Of a stretch of DNA of 25,505 bases, positions 8,196 through 14,638 are shown in pieces. Position 1 is the first letter of the stretch, and each line of letters begins with the position of its first letter. The stretch comes from an uncultured Mycoplasmatota bacterium (GTDB lineage: Bacteria; Bacillota_I; Bacilli_A; RF39; UBA660). Under the pieces are notes generated by a model, which saw only the letters and a program-made list of their open reading frames with translations, searched no databases and was not told the DNA's origin. A program made the translations under genes and the position numbers. Location of the stretch: positions 1-25,505 of the forward strand of contig URHW01000009.1 of the NCBI GenBank assembly GCA_900547775.1, written 5' to 3'.

Positions 8196-8227
8196 AAAAA
8201 TAAAAAAGTCGTATATTAACGACTTTT
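8196..8227 (-). terminator. Rho-independent terminator of gerE
   Basis: Reading the minus strand, AAAAGTCG and CGACTTTT (8220-8227 and 8204-8211) form an 8-bp perfect stem with an 8-nt loop, followed by T-rich sequence. It overlaps the gerE stop codon and separates gerE from gerM. Confidence 0.75.
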
Positions 8228-8432
8228 ATAGATTTATTTCTCCTAATTTCAGAAGTTCAATAATAGCACCACTGCGCCCCTTAACATTCATTTTTTGCAT
8301 GACATTTGATATATGATTTCTTACGGTTTTTTCGCTTATTCCTAGATAAGTACTTATTTCTTTAGTAGATTTATTTAATATAAGGAGTTCAAAAACTTCT
8401 CTTTCACGTGCTGTTAATATACCTTTAGACAT
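8226..8432 (-). CDS. gerE: LuxR-type sporulation regulator GerE
   Basis: A 68-residue protein that is a stand-alone LuxR/GerE helix-turn-helix. It matches remembered B. subtilis GerE (74 residues) almost along its length: LTxREREVFELL, KxTKEIxxxLxISEKTVRNH, ISNxMQKxxVKGRSxAxxEL and a C-terminal LxxGExxL. GerE binds DNA as a dimer and tunes late mother-cell (sigma-K) genes for spore coat. There is no receiver or ligand-binding domain, as expected for GerE. GAGGG at 8437-8441 sits 4-5 nt before the ATG. The upstream DNA has a sigma-K-like element, consistent with sigma-K-dependent gerE in B. subtilis. It lies between spoIIIAH and gerM and has its own terminator. Confidence 0.92.
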   Translation of the reverse strand: MSKGILTAREREVFELLILNKSTKEISTYLGISEKTVRNHISNVMQKMNVKGRSGAIIELLKLGEINL

Positions 8433-8459
8433 ATTTCCCTCTCTTTCAACTTCTCATAA

Positions 8460-8487
8460 TATTTTATGACACAATTAAAGAGAGAGT
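8460..8487 (-). promoter_or_regulatory. Putative sigma-K promoter of gerE
   Basis: On the minus strand, CATAAAATA (complement of 8460-8468) fits the sigma-K -10 consensus CATAnnnTA. An AC dinucleotide (complement of 8486-8487) lies 17 nt upstream, as for the minimal sigma-K -35. The motif is short and the DNA is A+T-rich, so chance matches occur. Confidence 0.45.
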
Positions 8488-8497
8488 GATTATTAGA

Positions 8498-8992
8498 TTA
8501 TTGGTACTTAACAGTTATATATTGTTTTTTGTCAAATTCTTTTTGAATTGTTCGCATAATTTGATTAGCTTTTTCATAACTACCATCCTTAGTTGGAATG
8601 GTAACGTTTATTTTATCTCCACTTATTTTTATAAATGATTTTATTTTATATTCTTTTAAAATTAATTCTTCTAAAGAGGTTTCTTTTCCTTTATTTAAGT
8701 TAATTGATAATAGTTTTTCATATGCATTATTTTTATCTTCACTAGAGGCTGCTGTATCTAACAATGTTTCTTGTAGTTTAGCCATTTCTGCTAAGACTTC
8801 TTCATCGTTGCTAACTCTAAGAGCGGCTAAGTTATCCTCACTGTTTGTTTTGATTGTAGTTTTTTCACTGGAAGTGTCATTTGATTTAATTAGGTTGGAT
8901 AAACTTTCTCCAGGCATAGATACATAATACACACTTAAGACTAAAATGATACTAAATAGAGTTAAAAACCATAATTTCTGTTTGTTAATCAT
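8498..8992 (-). CDS. spoIIIAH: Stage III sporulation protein AH
   Basis: A 164-residue protein matching SpoIIIAH, the mother-cell half of the SpoIIQ-SpoIIIAH channel joining mother cell and forespore after engulfment. The N-terminal membrane segment (KQKLWFLTLFSIILVLSVYY, residues 5-24) is the family hallmark. A low-complexity linker (about 30-55) leads to the YscJ/FliF-like ring-building domain, with SSEDKNNAYEKLLSIN and DKINVTIPTKDGSYEKANQI. The protein is shorter than B. subtilis SpoIIIAH (218 residues), mostly by a shorter linker. ATG 8992 is 8 nt after GAGGAG (9001-9006); the TTG at 8998 is too close. Upstream, GAATATT and AATATAAT (complement of about 9017-9043) with 14 nt between loosely resemble a sigma-E promoter. 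The rest of the spoIIIA operon is not here. Confidence 0.92.
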   Translation of the reverse strand: MINKQKLWFLTLFSIILVLSVYYVSMPGESLSNLIKSNDTSSEKTTIKTNSEDNLAALRVSNDEEVLAEMAKLQETLLDTAASSEDKNNAYEKLLSINLNKGKETSLEELILKEYKIKSFIKISGDKINVTIPTKDGSYEKANQIMRTIQKEFDKKQYITVKYQ

Positions 8993-9041
8993 ATTCAATT
9001 CTCCTCGCTAGTAAATTATATTTAACTATTATTAAAATATT

Positions 9042-9098
9042 CTATAAAATAATTCTAAAAGCTAAATATAGTGTTCTTAGTAAAAATCTAAATAACAT
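9042..9098 (-). CDS. Candidate 18-residue hydrophobic cationic peptide
   Basis: On the minus strand, ATG at 9096-9098 opens an 18-codon frame to TAG at 9042-9044, encoding MLFRFLLRTLYLAFRIIL. It is preceded by a strong GGGAGG (9106-9111) at 7 nt. The 53 bp upstream are nearly identical, in inverted orientation, to the leader of the bacteriocin transporter at 9969. The peptide has three Arg and no acidic residue, and could form an amphipathic or membrane helix. It could be a leaderless antimicrobial peptide, a signal, a type I toxin, or merely a leader ORF ahead of spoIIIAH, which begins 49 bp downstream. The strong conserved binding site is the main support. ORFs this short often occur by chance in A+T-rich DNA. 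Confidence 0.4.
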   Translation of the reverse strand: MLFRFLLRTLYLAFRIIL

Positions 9099-9105
9099 AA
9101 TATTA

Positions 9106-9158
9106 CCTCCCTTCATTAGTTATTGTTGTAAGGACACACTTAATTTCCTTTTTTTATT
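9106..9158 (-). repeat. Left arm of 53-bp inverted repeat (leader of 18-codon ORF)
   Basis: Read on the minus strand, this segment aligns without gaps to 9911-9963 on the plus strand. It has 17 identical bases (AATAAAAAAAGGAAATT), a 9-bp divergent block with five mismatches, then 27 identical bases (9106-9132) ending in GGGAGG. Each arm leads outward to a start codon. Confidence 0.9.
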
Positions 9159-9204
9159 GAAAAAATTTTATTAATTAGATAAAATTATTGAGAGGAGAGT
9201 AGTT

Positions 9205-9879
9205 ATGGATAAATTATGTTATATATTTTTATACTTTGTGTTCTATTCTATAATTGGATATGTGTGTGAAGTATTTTATGTTTATTTAGGTGATAAGAAA
9301 TGGGTTAATAGGGGTTTTTTACATGGACCTTATATTCCTATATATGGAAATGGAGCGATGATAGTTAGTTTAGCTCTTATGCATGTTAAGAAGGATTCTT
9401 TTATTATATTTCTTGTTGGTTTAGTTTTGTGTTCAATTTTAGAGTATATTACTAGTTATGTTATGGAAAAGATATTTCATAATAGGTGGTGGGATTATTC
9501 AGAAAGAAAATATAATTTAAATGGTAGAGTTTGTTTACAAAACTCAGTGTTATTTGGATTGGGATCAGTAGCAATTATCTATGTATTTAATCCATTATTT
9601 AATAAGTTATATAATGCATTAGGTTTTAAAATTGCTTTGTATGTTGCAATTGTTTTATTTATTATAATGCTTGTTGATTTTTCTATAAGTTTTTTTGAGG
9701 CTATTAAAGTTTCTAATATTGCTAGTCATTTGGATAAATTTATGGAAGAGTTTGAAAAGAAGAAAGAATCAACTAAGCGTATAAAAACAAGACTTATGGA
9801 AGCATATCCATATTTAGTTAAAAGAAATTTTAAATTTTTAGATAAAATTAAAAATTATAAAAAGAAGAGAAAGAATTAG
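9205..9879 (+). CDS. CmpB-like (PF06541) multi-spanning membrane protein
   Basis: A 224-residue integral membrane protein of the family annotated as putative ABC-transporter type IV / CmpB. The family signature is visible near the N-terminus: YSIIGYVCEVFYVYL, then KKWVNRGFLHGPYIPIYG, and SFIIFLVGLVLCSILEYITS with the conserved Glu-Tyr and W-W-D-Y (RWWDYSE). About five hydrophobic segments (roughly 4-27, 46-63, 66-88, 112-130, 138-162) are followed by a cytoplasmic, Lys/Glu-rich coiled-coil-like tail (165-224). AGGAG sits about 8 nt before the ATG. It lies between the two arms of the 53-bp inverted repeat and directly upstream of the bacteriocin transporter, with its own terminator. Its true function is unknown. 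A role in bacteriocin self-protection is only a positional guess. Confidence 0.8.
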   Translation: MDKLCYIFLYFVFYSIIGYVCEVFYVYLGDKKWVNRGFLHGPYIPIYGNGAMIVSLALMHVKKDSFIIFLVGLVLCSILEYITSYVMEKIFHNRWWDYSERKYNLNGRVCLQNSVLFGLGSVAIIYVFNPLFNKLYNALGFKIALYVAIVLFIIMLVDFSISFFEAIKVSNIASHLDKFMEEFEKKKESTKRIKTRLMEAYPYLVKRNFKFLDKIKNYKKKRKN

Positions 9880-9908
9880 TTAAATTAAAAAATAACTAAT
9901 TTTTTTTT
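9875..9908 (+). terminator. Terminator of the CmpB-like gene
   Basis: ATTAGTTA (9875-9882) pairs with TAACTAAT (9893-9900) around an A-rich 10-nt loop, followed by nine T. It overlaps the stop codon and isolates the gene from the transporter downstream. Confidence 0.7.
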
Positions 9909-9910
9909 AA

Positions 9911-9963
9911 AATAAAAAAAGGAAATTGAACATGTTCTTACAACAATAACTAATGAAGGGAGG
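9911..9963 (+). repeat. Right arm of 53-bp inverted repeat (leader of bacteriocin transporter)
   Basis: Ungapped inverted match to 9106-9158, 48 of 53 bases identical, with the perfect 27-bp core at 9937-9963. It ends in GGGAGG, the ribosome binding site for the transporter ATG at 9969. A conserved 5-codon frame (ATG TTC TTA CAA CAA TAA, 9932-9949) follows AAAAGGAA within it; in the left arm the aligned start is GTG. No convincing -35/-10 pair was seen in either arm. Confidence 0.9.
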
Positions 9964-9968
9964 AAAAA

Positions 9969-11975
9969 ATGTTAAAAAATATTGTTGTAAGACAAGAGGA
10001 TGAAGCAGACTGTGGAGCGTCCTGTTTATTATCGATAATTAAATATTATGATGGGTTTATTCCACTAGAATATGTTAAAGTTGATACACTAACTACAAAA
10101 GATGGTACTACTTTTTATAATTTGAAAGTAGCTGCTGAAAAGTATGGATTTGAAGTTAGTGGGAAGAAAGAATTCGATCTTAGTAAGATTAAACTACCTG
10201 CTATTGTTCAAATTAAAACTAATAATTTTTATCATTTTGTAGTAATTGTTAAAATAGATAATGATATGATTGCAGTTATGGATCCAGCCACTGGTAAAAA
10301 CAAATTAAAACTATCTAAATTTAAAGAAATATTTACTGGATACGTTTTAGAATTATTCCCGATATCTAACATTGTAAATATTAAACCTCGATCTTTGTTT
10401 TTAAAATTGTTAAAGAACGTAATCTTTCAAAACAAAAGTTTATTTATAAAAATATTTATTTTAACTTTAGTGATATGTGCATTTCTTATTGTATGTTCAA
10501 TTTTAGTAAATAGTATCTTTTCGCTTTCAGTATTTAATTTGATTGTTTTGATAGTGCTAATCTTTAGCAAAATACTTATAAACTATTTAAAAAATATTTG
10601 TGTATTTAAGTTAAATAAAAACTTAAATGAAAGTTTATCTACTGACTATATTAAAAAAATATTTTTCTTACCCTTTAAATATTTGTGTTTAAGAAAGGAA
10701 GGAGATTTAGTAAGCAGGTTTGATGATATAAGCATTATAAAAGAGAATATATCAGTAACGATAGTAGAATCTATAGTAAACTTTTTAATTATTGTAAGTA
10801 CATCTATTATGCTTTATATTTTAAATAAGATGATATTTATGATAATACTTGTAATTACGTTATTTGTATTATTAATTGTTTATTTTCATAATAAAAAGAT
10901 GTATCAAAATTTAGAGAGAACTATAGATAGTAATACTTCATTAACTGATATGGTGATAAGTTTTATATCTAATATTTGGACTATTAAAATAATTACTGAC
11001 ATAAAATATTATTTTAATAAAATTAGGGATAATATTTTAGATAATAGTAATCAAAACTATTCTTTAAATAAAAAAATTGCATTAAATGAATTACTTATTA
11101 GTTCTTATACTGAGTTAGTCTTGATATTGATTATTGTCTTTAATTCTTATTTAAAATTAAGTGTTGGAGCATTATTATCATTTATTTTTATTAATAATTA
11201 TTTTATATCTAGTATTAGTTATTTTTGCAGTATTATGCCGAATATAATGTTTTTTAAAAGTGCTTACAGAAGAATTAATAGTATTTATTATTTAAATGAT
11301 GAAAGTTATAGTGGTTTGCCTTTTATAAGTGGTAATATTTCAATTAAAAATTTAACCTATAATATTGGACTAAAAAAAGTGTTTAATAATTTTTCTTTAA
11401 ATATAAATGTAGGAGATAAAGTTTTAATTAAAGGAGCAAATGGGACTGGTAAGTCAACTTTATTAAATATGATTTATAGAATAATAGATGATTATGAAGG
11501 TGCTATTAAGATAGGTGGTATGTCTATATCAGATATAAATGTAAAGCACCTTAGAAGGCATATTTCATATGTTAATCAGAATCAAAAATTACTTCCAGGA
11601 ACGTTATTAGAGAATATTATTTTAGGTAGTGAATTGGAGGAGGACAAACTTAAAATAATTGAAAGAATGTTAAATTTAGAAAAGATTTATCAAACTAAAT
11701 ATAATGGGATTAATTCAGTTATAAGGGATAATTTTAGTGGAGGTGAAGTTCAAAAAATTATTCTTGCTAGAGCATTATATAAGAATTTTGATATTTTACT
11801 TTTAGATGAAGCATTATCTCAAATTGATATTTCTGAAAGAAAAAAGATTCTTCAAAATATTTGCGAATATTATAAAACAAAAACTATTATAATGGTAAGT
11901 CATAGTAAGGAATATTATAAATTTGATAAAATTATTTTCTTAAACAATAGAAAGGAGAAGGTTTATGTTAAGTAA
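9969..11975 (+). CDS. Bacteriocin-processing ABC transporter (peptidase C39, PCAT type)
   Basis: A 668-residue exporter that should cleave double-glycine leaders and export the peptides encoded directly downstream. The N-terminal C39 cysteine peptidase (1-130) has all parts: oxyanion Q9, catalytic C15 (EADCGASCL), H89 (NNFYHFVVIV) and D105 (AVMDPATGK). The transmembrane domain (about 145-420) has some six hydrophobic segments, including LVICAFLIVCSILVNSIF and FMIILVITLFVLLIVYF. The nucleotide-binding domain is complete: Walker A GANGTGKST (489-497), signature SGGEVQ (590-595), Walker B ILLLDEA and H-loop IIMVSH. It is slightly shorter than LagD/ComA (about 700-720 residues) but intact. GGGAGG at 9958-9963 serves the ATG. 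Its 3' end overlaps the first peptide gene by 11 bp. No HlyD-like accessory protein gene is present. Confidence 0.95.
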   Translation: MLKNIVVRQEDEADCGASCLLSIIKYYDGFIPLEYVKVDTLTTKDGTTFYNLKVAAEKYGFEVSGKKEFDLSKIKLPAIVQIKTNNFYHFVVIVKIDNDMIAVMDPATGKNKLKLSKFKEIFTGYVLELFPISNIVNIKPRSLFLKLLKNVIFQNKSLFIKIFILTLVICAFLIVCSILVNSIFSLSVFNLIVLIVLIFSKILINYLKNICVFKLNKNLNESLSTDYIKKIFFLPFKYLCLRKEGDLVSRFDDISIIKENISVTIVESIVNFLIIVSTSIMLYILNKMIFMIILVITLFVLLIVYFHNKKMYQNLERTIDSNTSLTDMVISFISNIWTIKIITDIKYYFNKIRDNILDNSNQNYSLNKKIALNELLISSYTELVLILIIVFNSYLKLSVGALLSFIFINNYFISSISYFCSIMPNIMFFKSAYRRINSIYYLNDESYSGLPFISGNISIKNLTYNIGLKKVFNNFSLNINVGDKVLIKGANGTGKSTLLNMIYRIIDDYEGAIKIGGMSISDINVKHLRRHISYVNQNQKLLPGTLLENIILGSELEEDKLKIIERMLNLEKIYQTKYNGINSVIRDNFSGGEVQKIILARALYKNFDILLLDEALSQIDISERKKILQNICEYYKTKTIIMVSHSKEYYKFDKIIFLNNRKEKVYVK

Positions 11976-12096
11976 TCAAGAGTTAACATTAGTTAGCGGT
12001 GGTGCTATTAAGTGGACTATAGGTATTGTTCTTGGCGCTATAGGAGCTTTTCTTGCTGGCGTATTAGATGGTTATTTAAGGCCTAAATGTAATTAA
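11965..12096 (+). CDS. Double-glycine-leader bacteriocin precursor, peptide 1
   Basis: A 43-residue peptide gene overlapping the transporter's last codons, with AAAGGAG 7-8 nt before its ATG. The leader MLSNQELTLVSGG (1-13) matches the LSxxELxxIxGG consensus read by C39 peptidases. Cleavage after GG gives a 30-residue product starting AIKWTIGIVLG. It is rich in Gly/Ala/Ile, with GxxxG (GIVLG) and GAIGAFLAG, one acidic and three basic residues (net about +2) and one Cys (C42, next to last). This fits one half of a class IIb two-peptide bacteriocin whose partners dock through GxxxG helices. Its stop codon shares a base with the next start (TAATG), so the two are translationally coupled. No YGNGV motif is present, so it is not pediocin-like. 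Confidence 0.85.
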   Translation: MLSNQELTLVSGGAIKWTIGIVLGAIGAFLAGVLDGYLRPKCN

Positions 12097-12242
12097 TGAA
12101 AGATGAAGAACTAGTCCTTGTTAAAGGTGGAATAACTACAACTCTTTTAAATTCAGTTGCCCGAATAATCTCTGTAATTTTTAATATTGGGAAGTCTATT
12201 GGTACATCTATTAGAATGATTAGATCTAAAACAAGTTGTTAG
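12096..12242 (+). CDS. Double-glycine-leader bacteriocin precursor, peptide 2
   Basis: A 48-residue peptide gene whose ATG overlaps the stop of peptide 1 by one base, so expression should be coupled. The leader MKDEELVLVKGG (1-12) has the acidic-Leu-Val-GG pattern of C39 substrates. Cleavage gives a 36-residue product beginning ITTTLLNSVAR. It is strongly cationic (five basic, no acidic residues, net about +5) and amphipathic, with GxxxG (GKSIG) and a single Cys as the last residue. The complementary nature of the two products (neutral, Gly/Ala-rich versus cationic) supports a two-component toxin. No immunity gene of the usual type (a small 50-110-residue membrane protein) follows: the next gene is cca. 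Confidence 0.85.
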   Translation: MKDEELVLVKGGITTTLLNSVARIISVIFNIGKSIGTSIRMIRSKTSC

Positions 12243-12270
12243 TTACAAACTAATATAATTTTGGTATAAT
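12243..12270 (+). promoter_or_regulatory. Promoter of the cca operon
   Basis: TTACAA (12243-12248), a 16-bp spacer and TATAAT (12265-12270) with an extended TGG just upstream. The start would fall near 12277, leaving a leader of only about 11 nt before the cca ATG. It begins right after the stop of the second bacteriocin peptide, separating the locus from housekeeping genes. Confidence 0.7.
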
Positions 12271-12287
12271 TATATTGGGTGCTGTAG

Positions 12288-13373
12288 ATGGATAAAGAAA
12301 TAAAGAAAATCCTTAAAAAAATAGAGAGTAATGGCTATGAAGCATATATAGTTGGTGGTTATGTTAGAGATTTTATTTTACATATTCCTACTACAGATGT
12401 TGATATATGTACGAATGCTTTACCTAAAGATATTTTACGTATATTTGATATTAAGAAGGAAAATCCTTTGTATGGTTCTATAAAGATTACTACTAAGAAA
12501 TTTAATTATGATATAACTACTTATCGTAAAGAAGAAAATTATAAAAATAGAAAACCAGAAACTATAACTTATGTAAATAATTTGATAGATGATATTAAAA
12601 GAAGAGATTTTACTATTAATGCATTATGTATGAATAGTGATGGAACTATTATTGATCTTTTAGATGGCACTAGTGATTTAAAAAATAGGATTATCAGAGT
12701 AATTGGTGATACTAAACAAAAGTTAACAGAGGATCCTTTGCGTATTTTAAGAGCGATAAGGTTTTCTATAATTTTAGATTTCGAATTAGATAAAGAAATT
12801 AAAGATTTTATTGCAAATAATAAAAGTATTATTAAAACTTTATCTTATACAAGAAAAAAAGAGGAGTTAGAAAAGATTCTTGTATCTAAGAAAGCAGAAG
12901 ATGGATTAAAATATTTGAAAAATAATCATTTTTGTGATGATTTAGAAATTAAATATGATAAAATAGTAACGATTAAGGATCTTCTTGGGATGTGGGCTCA
13001 AATTGATTTTAGTGACAAATATCCTTTTACTAAGGCAAATTTAAAGACTATTGGTGATATTAGAAGGATTATTAATCAAAGAGTAATTAATAATGAAACG
13101 CTTTTTAATTATGAATTATATACGGTTCTTGTTAGTGCTGAAATTATGGGAGTAACTAAGAAAGAGGTTTACAAAATTAATAATTCATTAAAGATTCATA
13201 GTAAAAATGAACTTAAAATAAGACAAGAGGATGTTATTAAAATATTAAATATTGAGCCATCATGTAGGGTTAAAGTTATTTATAACGATGTATTGTTGAA
13301 GGTTATAAATAATATACTACCTAATAATTATAAAAAAATACGAGATTATATATTAAAAAATTGGAGTGATTGA
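12288..13373 (+). CDS. cca: CCA-adding tRNA nucleotidyltransferase
   Basis: Class II nucleotidyltransferase that builds or repairs the CCA end of tRNAs. At 361 residues it is a little shorter than the B. subtilis enzyme (397). Visible motifs are IVGGYVRDFIL (flexible loop/helix, 21-31), catalytic DVD (D37, D39), RRDFTINAL (motif B near 105), LTEDPLRILRAIRFS (motif C/D, about 146-160) and the EELEKIL segment typical of bacterial CCA/PAP enzymes. The C-terminal tail is degenerate but helical. ATG 12288 is the only suitable start. The ribosome site is poor (GGGTG) and the leader very short. It is followed one base later by a dnaD-like gene, forming an operon cca-dnaD-nth. Confidence 0.93.
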   Translation: MDKEIKKILKKIESNGYEAYIVGGYVRDFILHIPTTDVDICTNALPKDILRIFDIKKENPLYGSIKITTKKFNYDITTYRKEENYKNRKPETITYVNNLIDDIKRRDFTINALCMNSDGTIIDLLDGTSDLKNRIIRVIGDTKQKLTEDPLRILRAIRFSIILDFELDKEIKDFIANNKSIIKTLSYTRKKEELEKILVSKKAEDGLKYLKNNHFCDDLEIKYDKIVTIKDLLGMWAQIDFSDKYPFTKANLKTIGDIRRIINQRVINNETLFNYELYTVLVSAEIMGVTKKEVYKINNSLKIHSKNELKIRQEDVIKILNIEPSCRVKVIYNDVLLKVINNILPNNYKKIRDYILKNWSD

Positions 13374-13374
13374 C

Positions 13375-14016
13375 ATGAGTAATAGTATATTAGAGGGATT
13401 AATTAAAGAGAAAGATTACACTTTTAAAAAACTTCTTTTTAAACTTATTAAAGACTTTGATTTAACTCTTGAAGAATTACTGTTACTTATATATTTTATT
13501 AATCAAGATAAGCCGGTATTTGATATAAAAAAAATATCTATTATTACTTATCTAGACAATAATGAGATAATGTCTGCTTTTTCTTCTTTAACTGCAAAAG
13601 GTCTTGTATCTATTAAAACTAGTAAAGAGGATGGTAAGATTACTGAGATTATTGATATAACAAATACTTATAGGGCTATGGTTAGTGATATTAATGTGAA
13701 TATTAAAAAACAAACTGTAACTAATATTTATACCATATTTGAAAAAGAATTTGGAAGACCACTTAGTCCTGTTGAATATGAAATAATTAAAGCGTGGATT
13801 ACAAGTGGTATAAGTGAAGAACTTATTAAGGGCGCTTTGAAGGAAGCTGTGTTTAATAATGTTAGAAACCTTAGATATATAGATAAAATTTTGTCTGAAT
13901 GGGAAAAGAAAGGTTTTAAATCAGTCGATGAAGTTGATTCTTATCTAAAAAAGAAAGAGGTAAATAATCCTAAGCAAGAATTGTTTGATTATAATTGGTT
14001 AGAAGATGAAGAATGA
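13375..14016 (+). CDS. dnaD: DnaD-family replication initiation/restart protein
   Basis: A 213-residue protein with the two-domain DnaD layout. The N-terminal winged-helix oligomerisation domain (about 1-100: LKLIKDFDLTLEELLLLIYF, ISIITYLDNNEIMSAFSSL) is followed by the DnaD/DnaB_2 domain (about 120-190: FEKEFGRPLSPVEYEIIKAW, ISEELIKGALKEAVFNN, RYIDKILSEWEKKG). DnaD helps load the replicative helicase with DnaA or PriA. Next to nth it matches the asnS-dnaD-nth order of Bacilli. The start is ATG 13375, one base past the cca stop, with GGAGTG (13363-13368) as ribosome site; the GTG at 13366 lies inside that site. It overlaps nth by 11 bp. Confidence 0.88.
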   Translation: MSNSILEGLIKEKDYTFKKLLFKLIKDFDLTLEELLLLIYFINQDKPVFDIKKISIITYLDNNEIMSAFSSLTAKGLVSIKTSKEDGKITEIIDITNTYRAMVSDINVNIKKQTVTNIYTIFEKEFGRPLSPVEYEIIKAWITSGISEELIKGALKEAVFNNVRNLRYIDKILSEWEKKGFKSVDEVDSYLKKKEVNNPKQELFDYNWLEDEE

Positions 14017-14617
14017 TTTTTATGAATTTTTAGATTATTATATTCCTAATCCAAAGTGTGAACTAAATTATTCTACGGATTATGAGTTATTGATAGCAAC
14101 TGTTTTAAGTGCTCAGTGTACTGATAGAAGAGTTAATGAAGTTACAAAAGAGTTATTTAAATATAGTTTAGAAGAAATTTCTTTAATGGATTTCAATGAT
14201 ATTGAAAGGATAATAAAGAGTTGCGGTTCGTATACTAAAAAGGCAGTTTATGTTAAGAATATAGCGGATATATTACTTCATGATTATAATAGTAAAGTAC
14301 CTAATAATCGTGAGATTTTAGAAACATTTCCTGGAGTTGGTCCTAAGACTTGCAGTGTCGTTTTAAAAAATATTTATAATGTGCCAGCAATACCAGTTGA
14401 TACGCATGTAGAAAGAGTATGTAAAAGGTTGGGAATCGCTAAGGAAAAAGCAACGCCAAGAGATGTCGAGGAGATTTTAAAAAGAGATATTCCCATAGAT
14501 AAATGGAATAGGGTAAGTGAGCAAATTCTTCTATTTGGAAGGTATTATTGTACATCTATTAATCCTAAGTGTGATAATTGCTTATTTAAGGATTTTTGTA
14601 AATATAAAAGGAACTAG
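14006..14617 (+). CDS. nth: Endonuclease III (base-excision DNA glycosylase/AP lyase)
   Basis: Removes oxidised pyrimidines and nicks at the abasic site. It is 203 residues, the usual length. The helix-hairpin-helix FPGVGPKTCSVV carries catalytic K114, D132 lies in VDTHVERV, and a complete [4Fe-4S] ligand set (C182, C189, C192, C198; spacing 6-2-5) closes the protein. LLIATVLSAQCTDRRVN near the N-terminus is also typical. The gene starts inside the end of dnaD (11-bp overlap), so it is translationally coupled. It ends at a strong hairpin shared with the convergent PBP gene. Confidence 0.96.
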   Translation: MKNDFYEFLDYYIPNPKCELNYSTDYELLIATVLSAQCTDRRVNEVTKELFKYSLEEISLMDFNDIERIIKSCGSYTKKAVYVKNIADILLHDYNSKVPNNREILETFPGVGPKTCSVVLKNIYNVPAIPVDTHVERVCKRLGIAKEKATPRDVEEILKRDIPIDKWNRVSEQILLFGRYYCTSINPKCDNCLFKDFCKYKRN

Positions 14618-14638
14618 TTTATAATCTAGTTCCTTTTT
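14606..14638. terminator. Bidirectional terminator between nth and the class A PBP gene
   Basis: A 12-bp perfect stem (AAAAGGAACTAG 14606-14617 with CTAGTTCCTTTT 14626-14637) and 8-nt loop. T runs follow on both strands because the stem begins with AAAA, so it can stop both convergent transcripts. Confidence 0.88.

Noticed and set aside
6459..9098. One single minus-strand operon for all genes from the 18-codon ORF to the XRE regulator
   Set aside because: gerE has its own terminator and sigma-K-like promoter, and the XRE gene has its own TATAAT.
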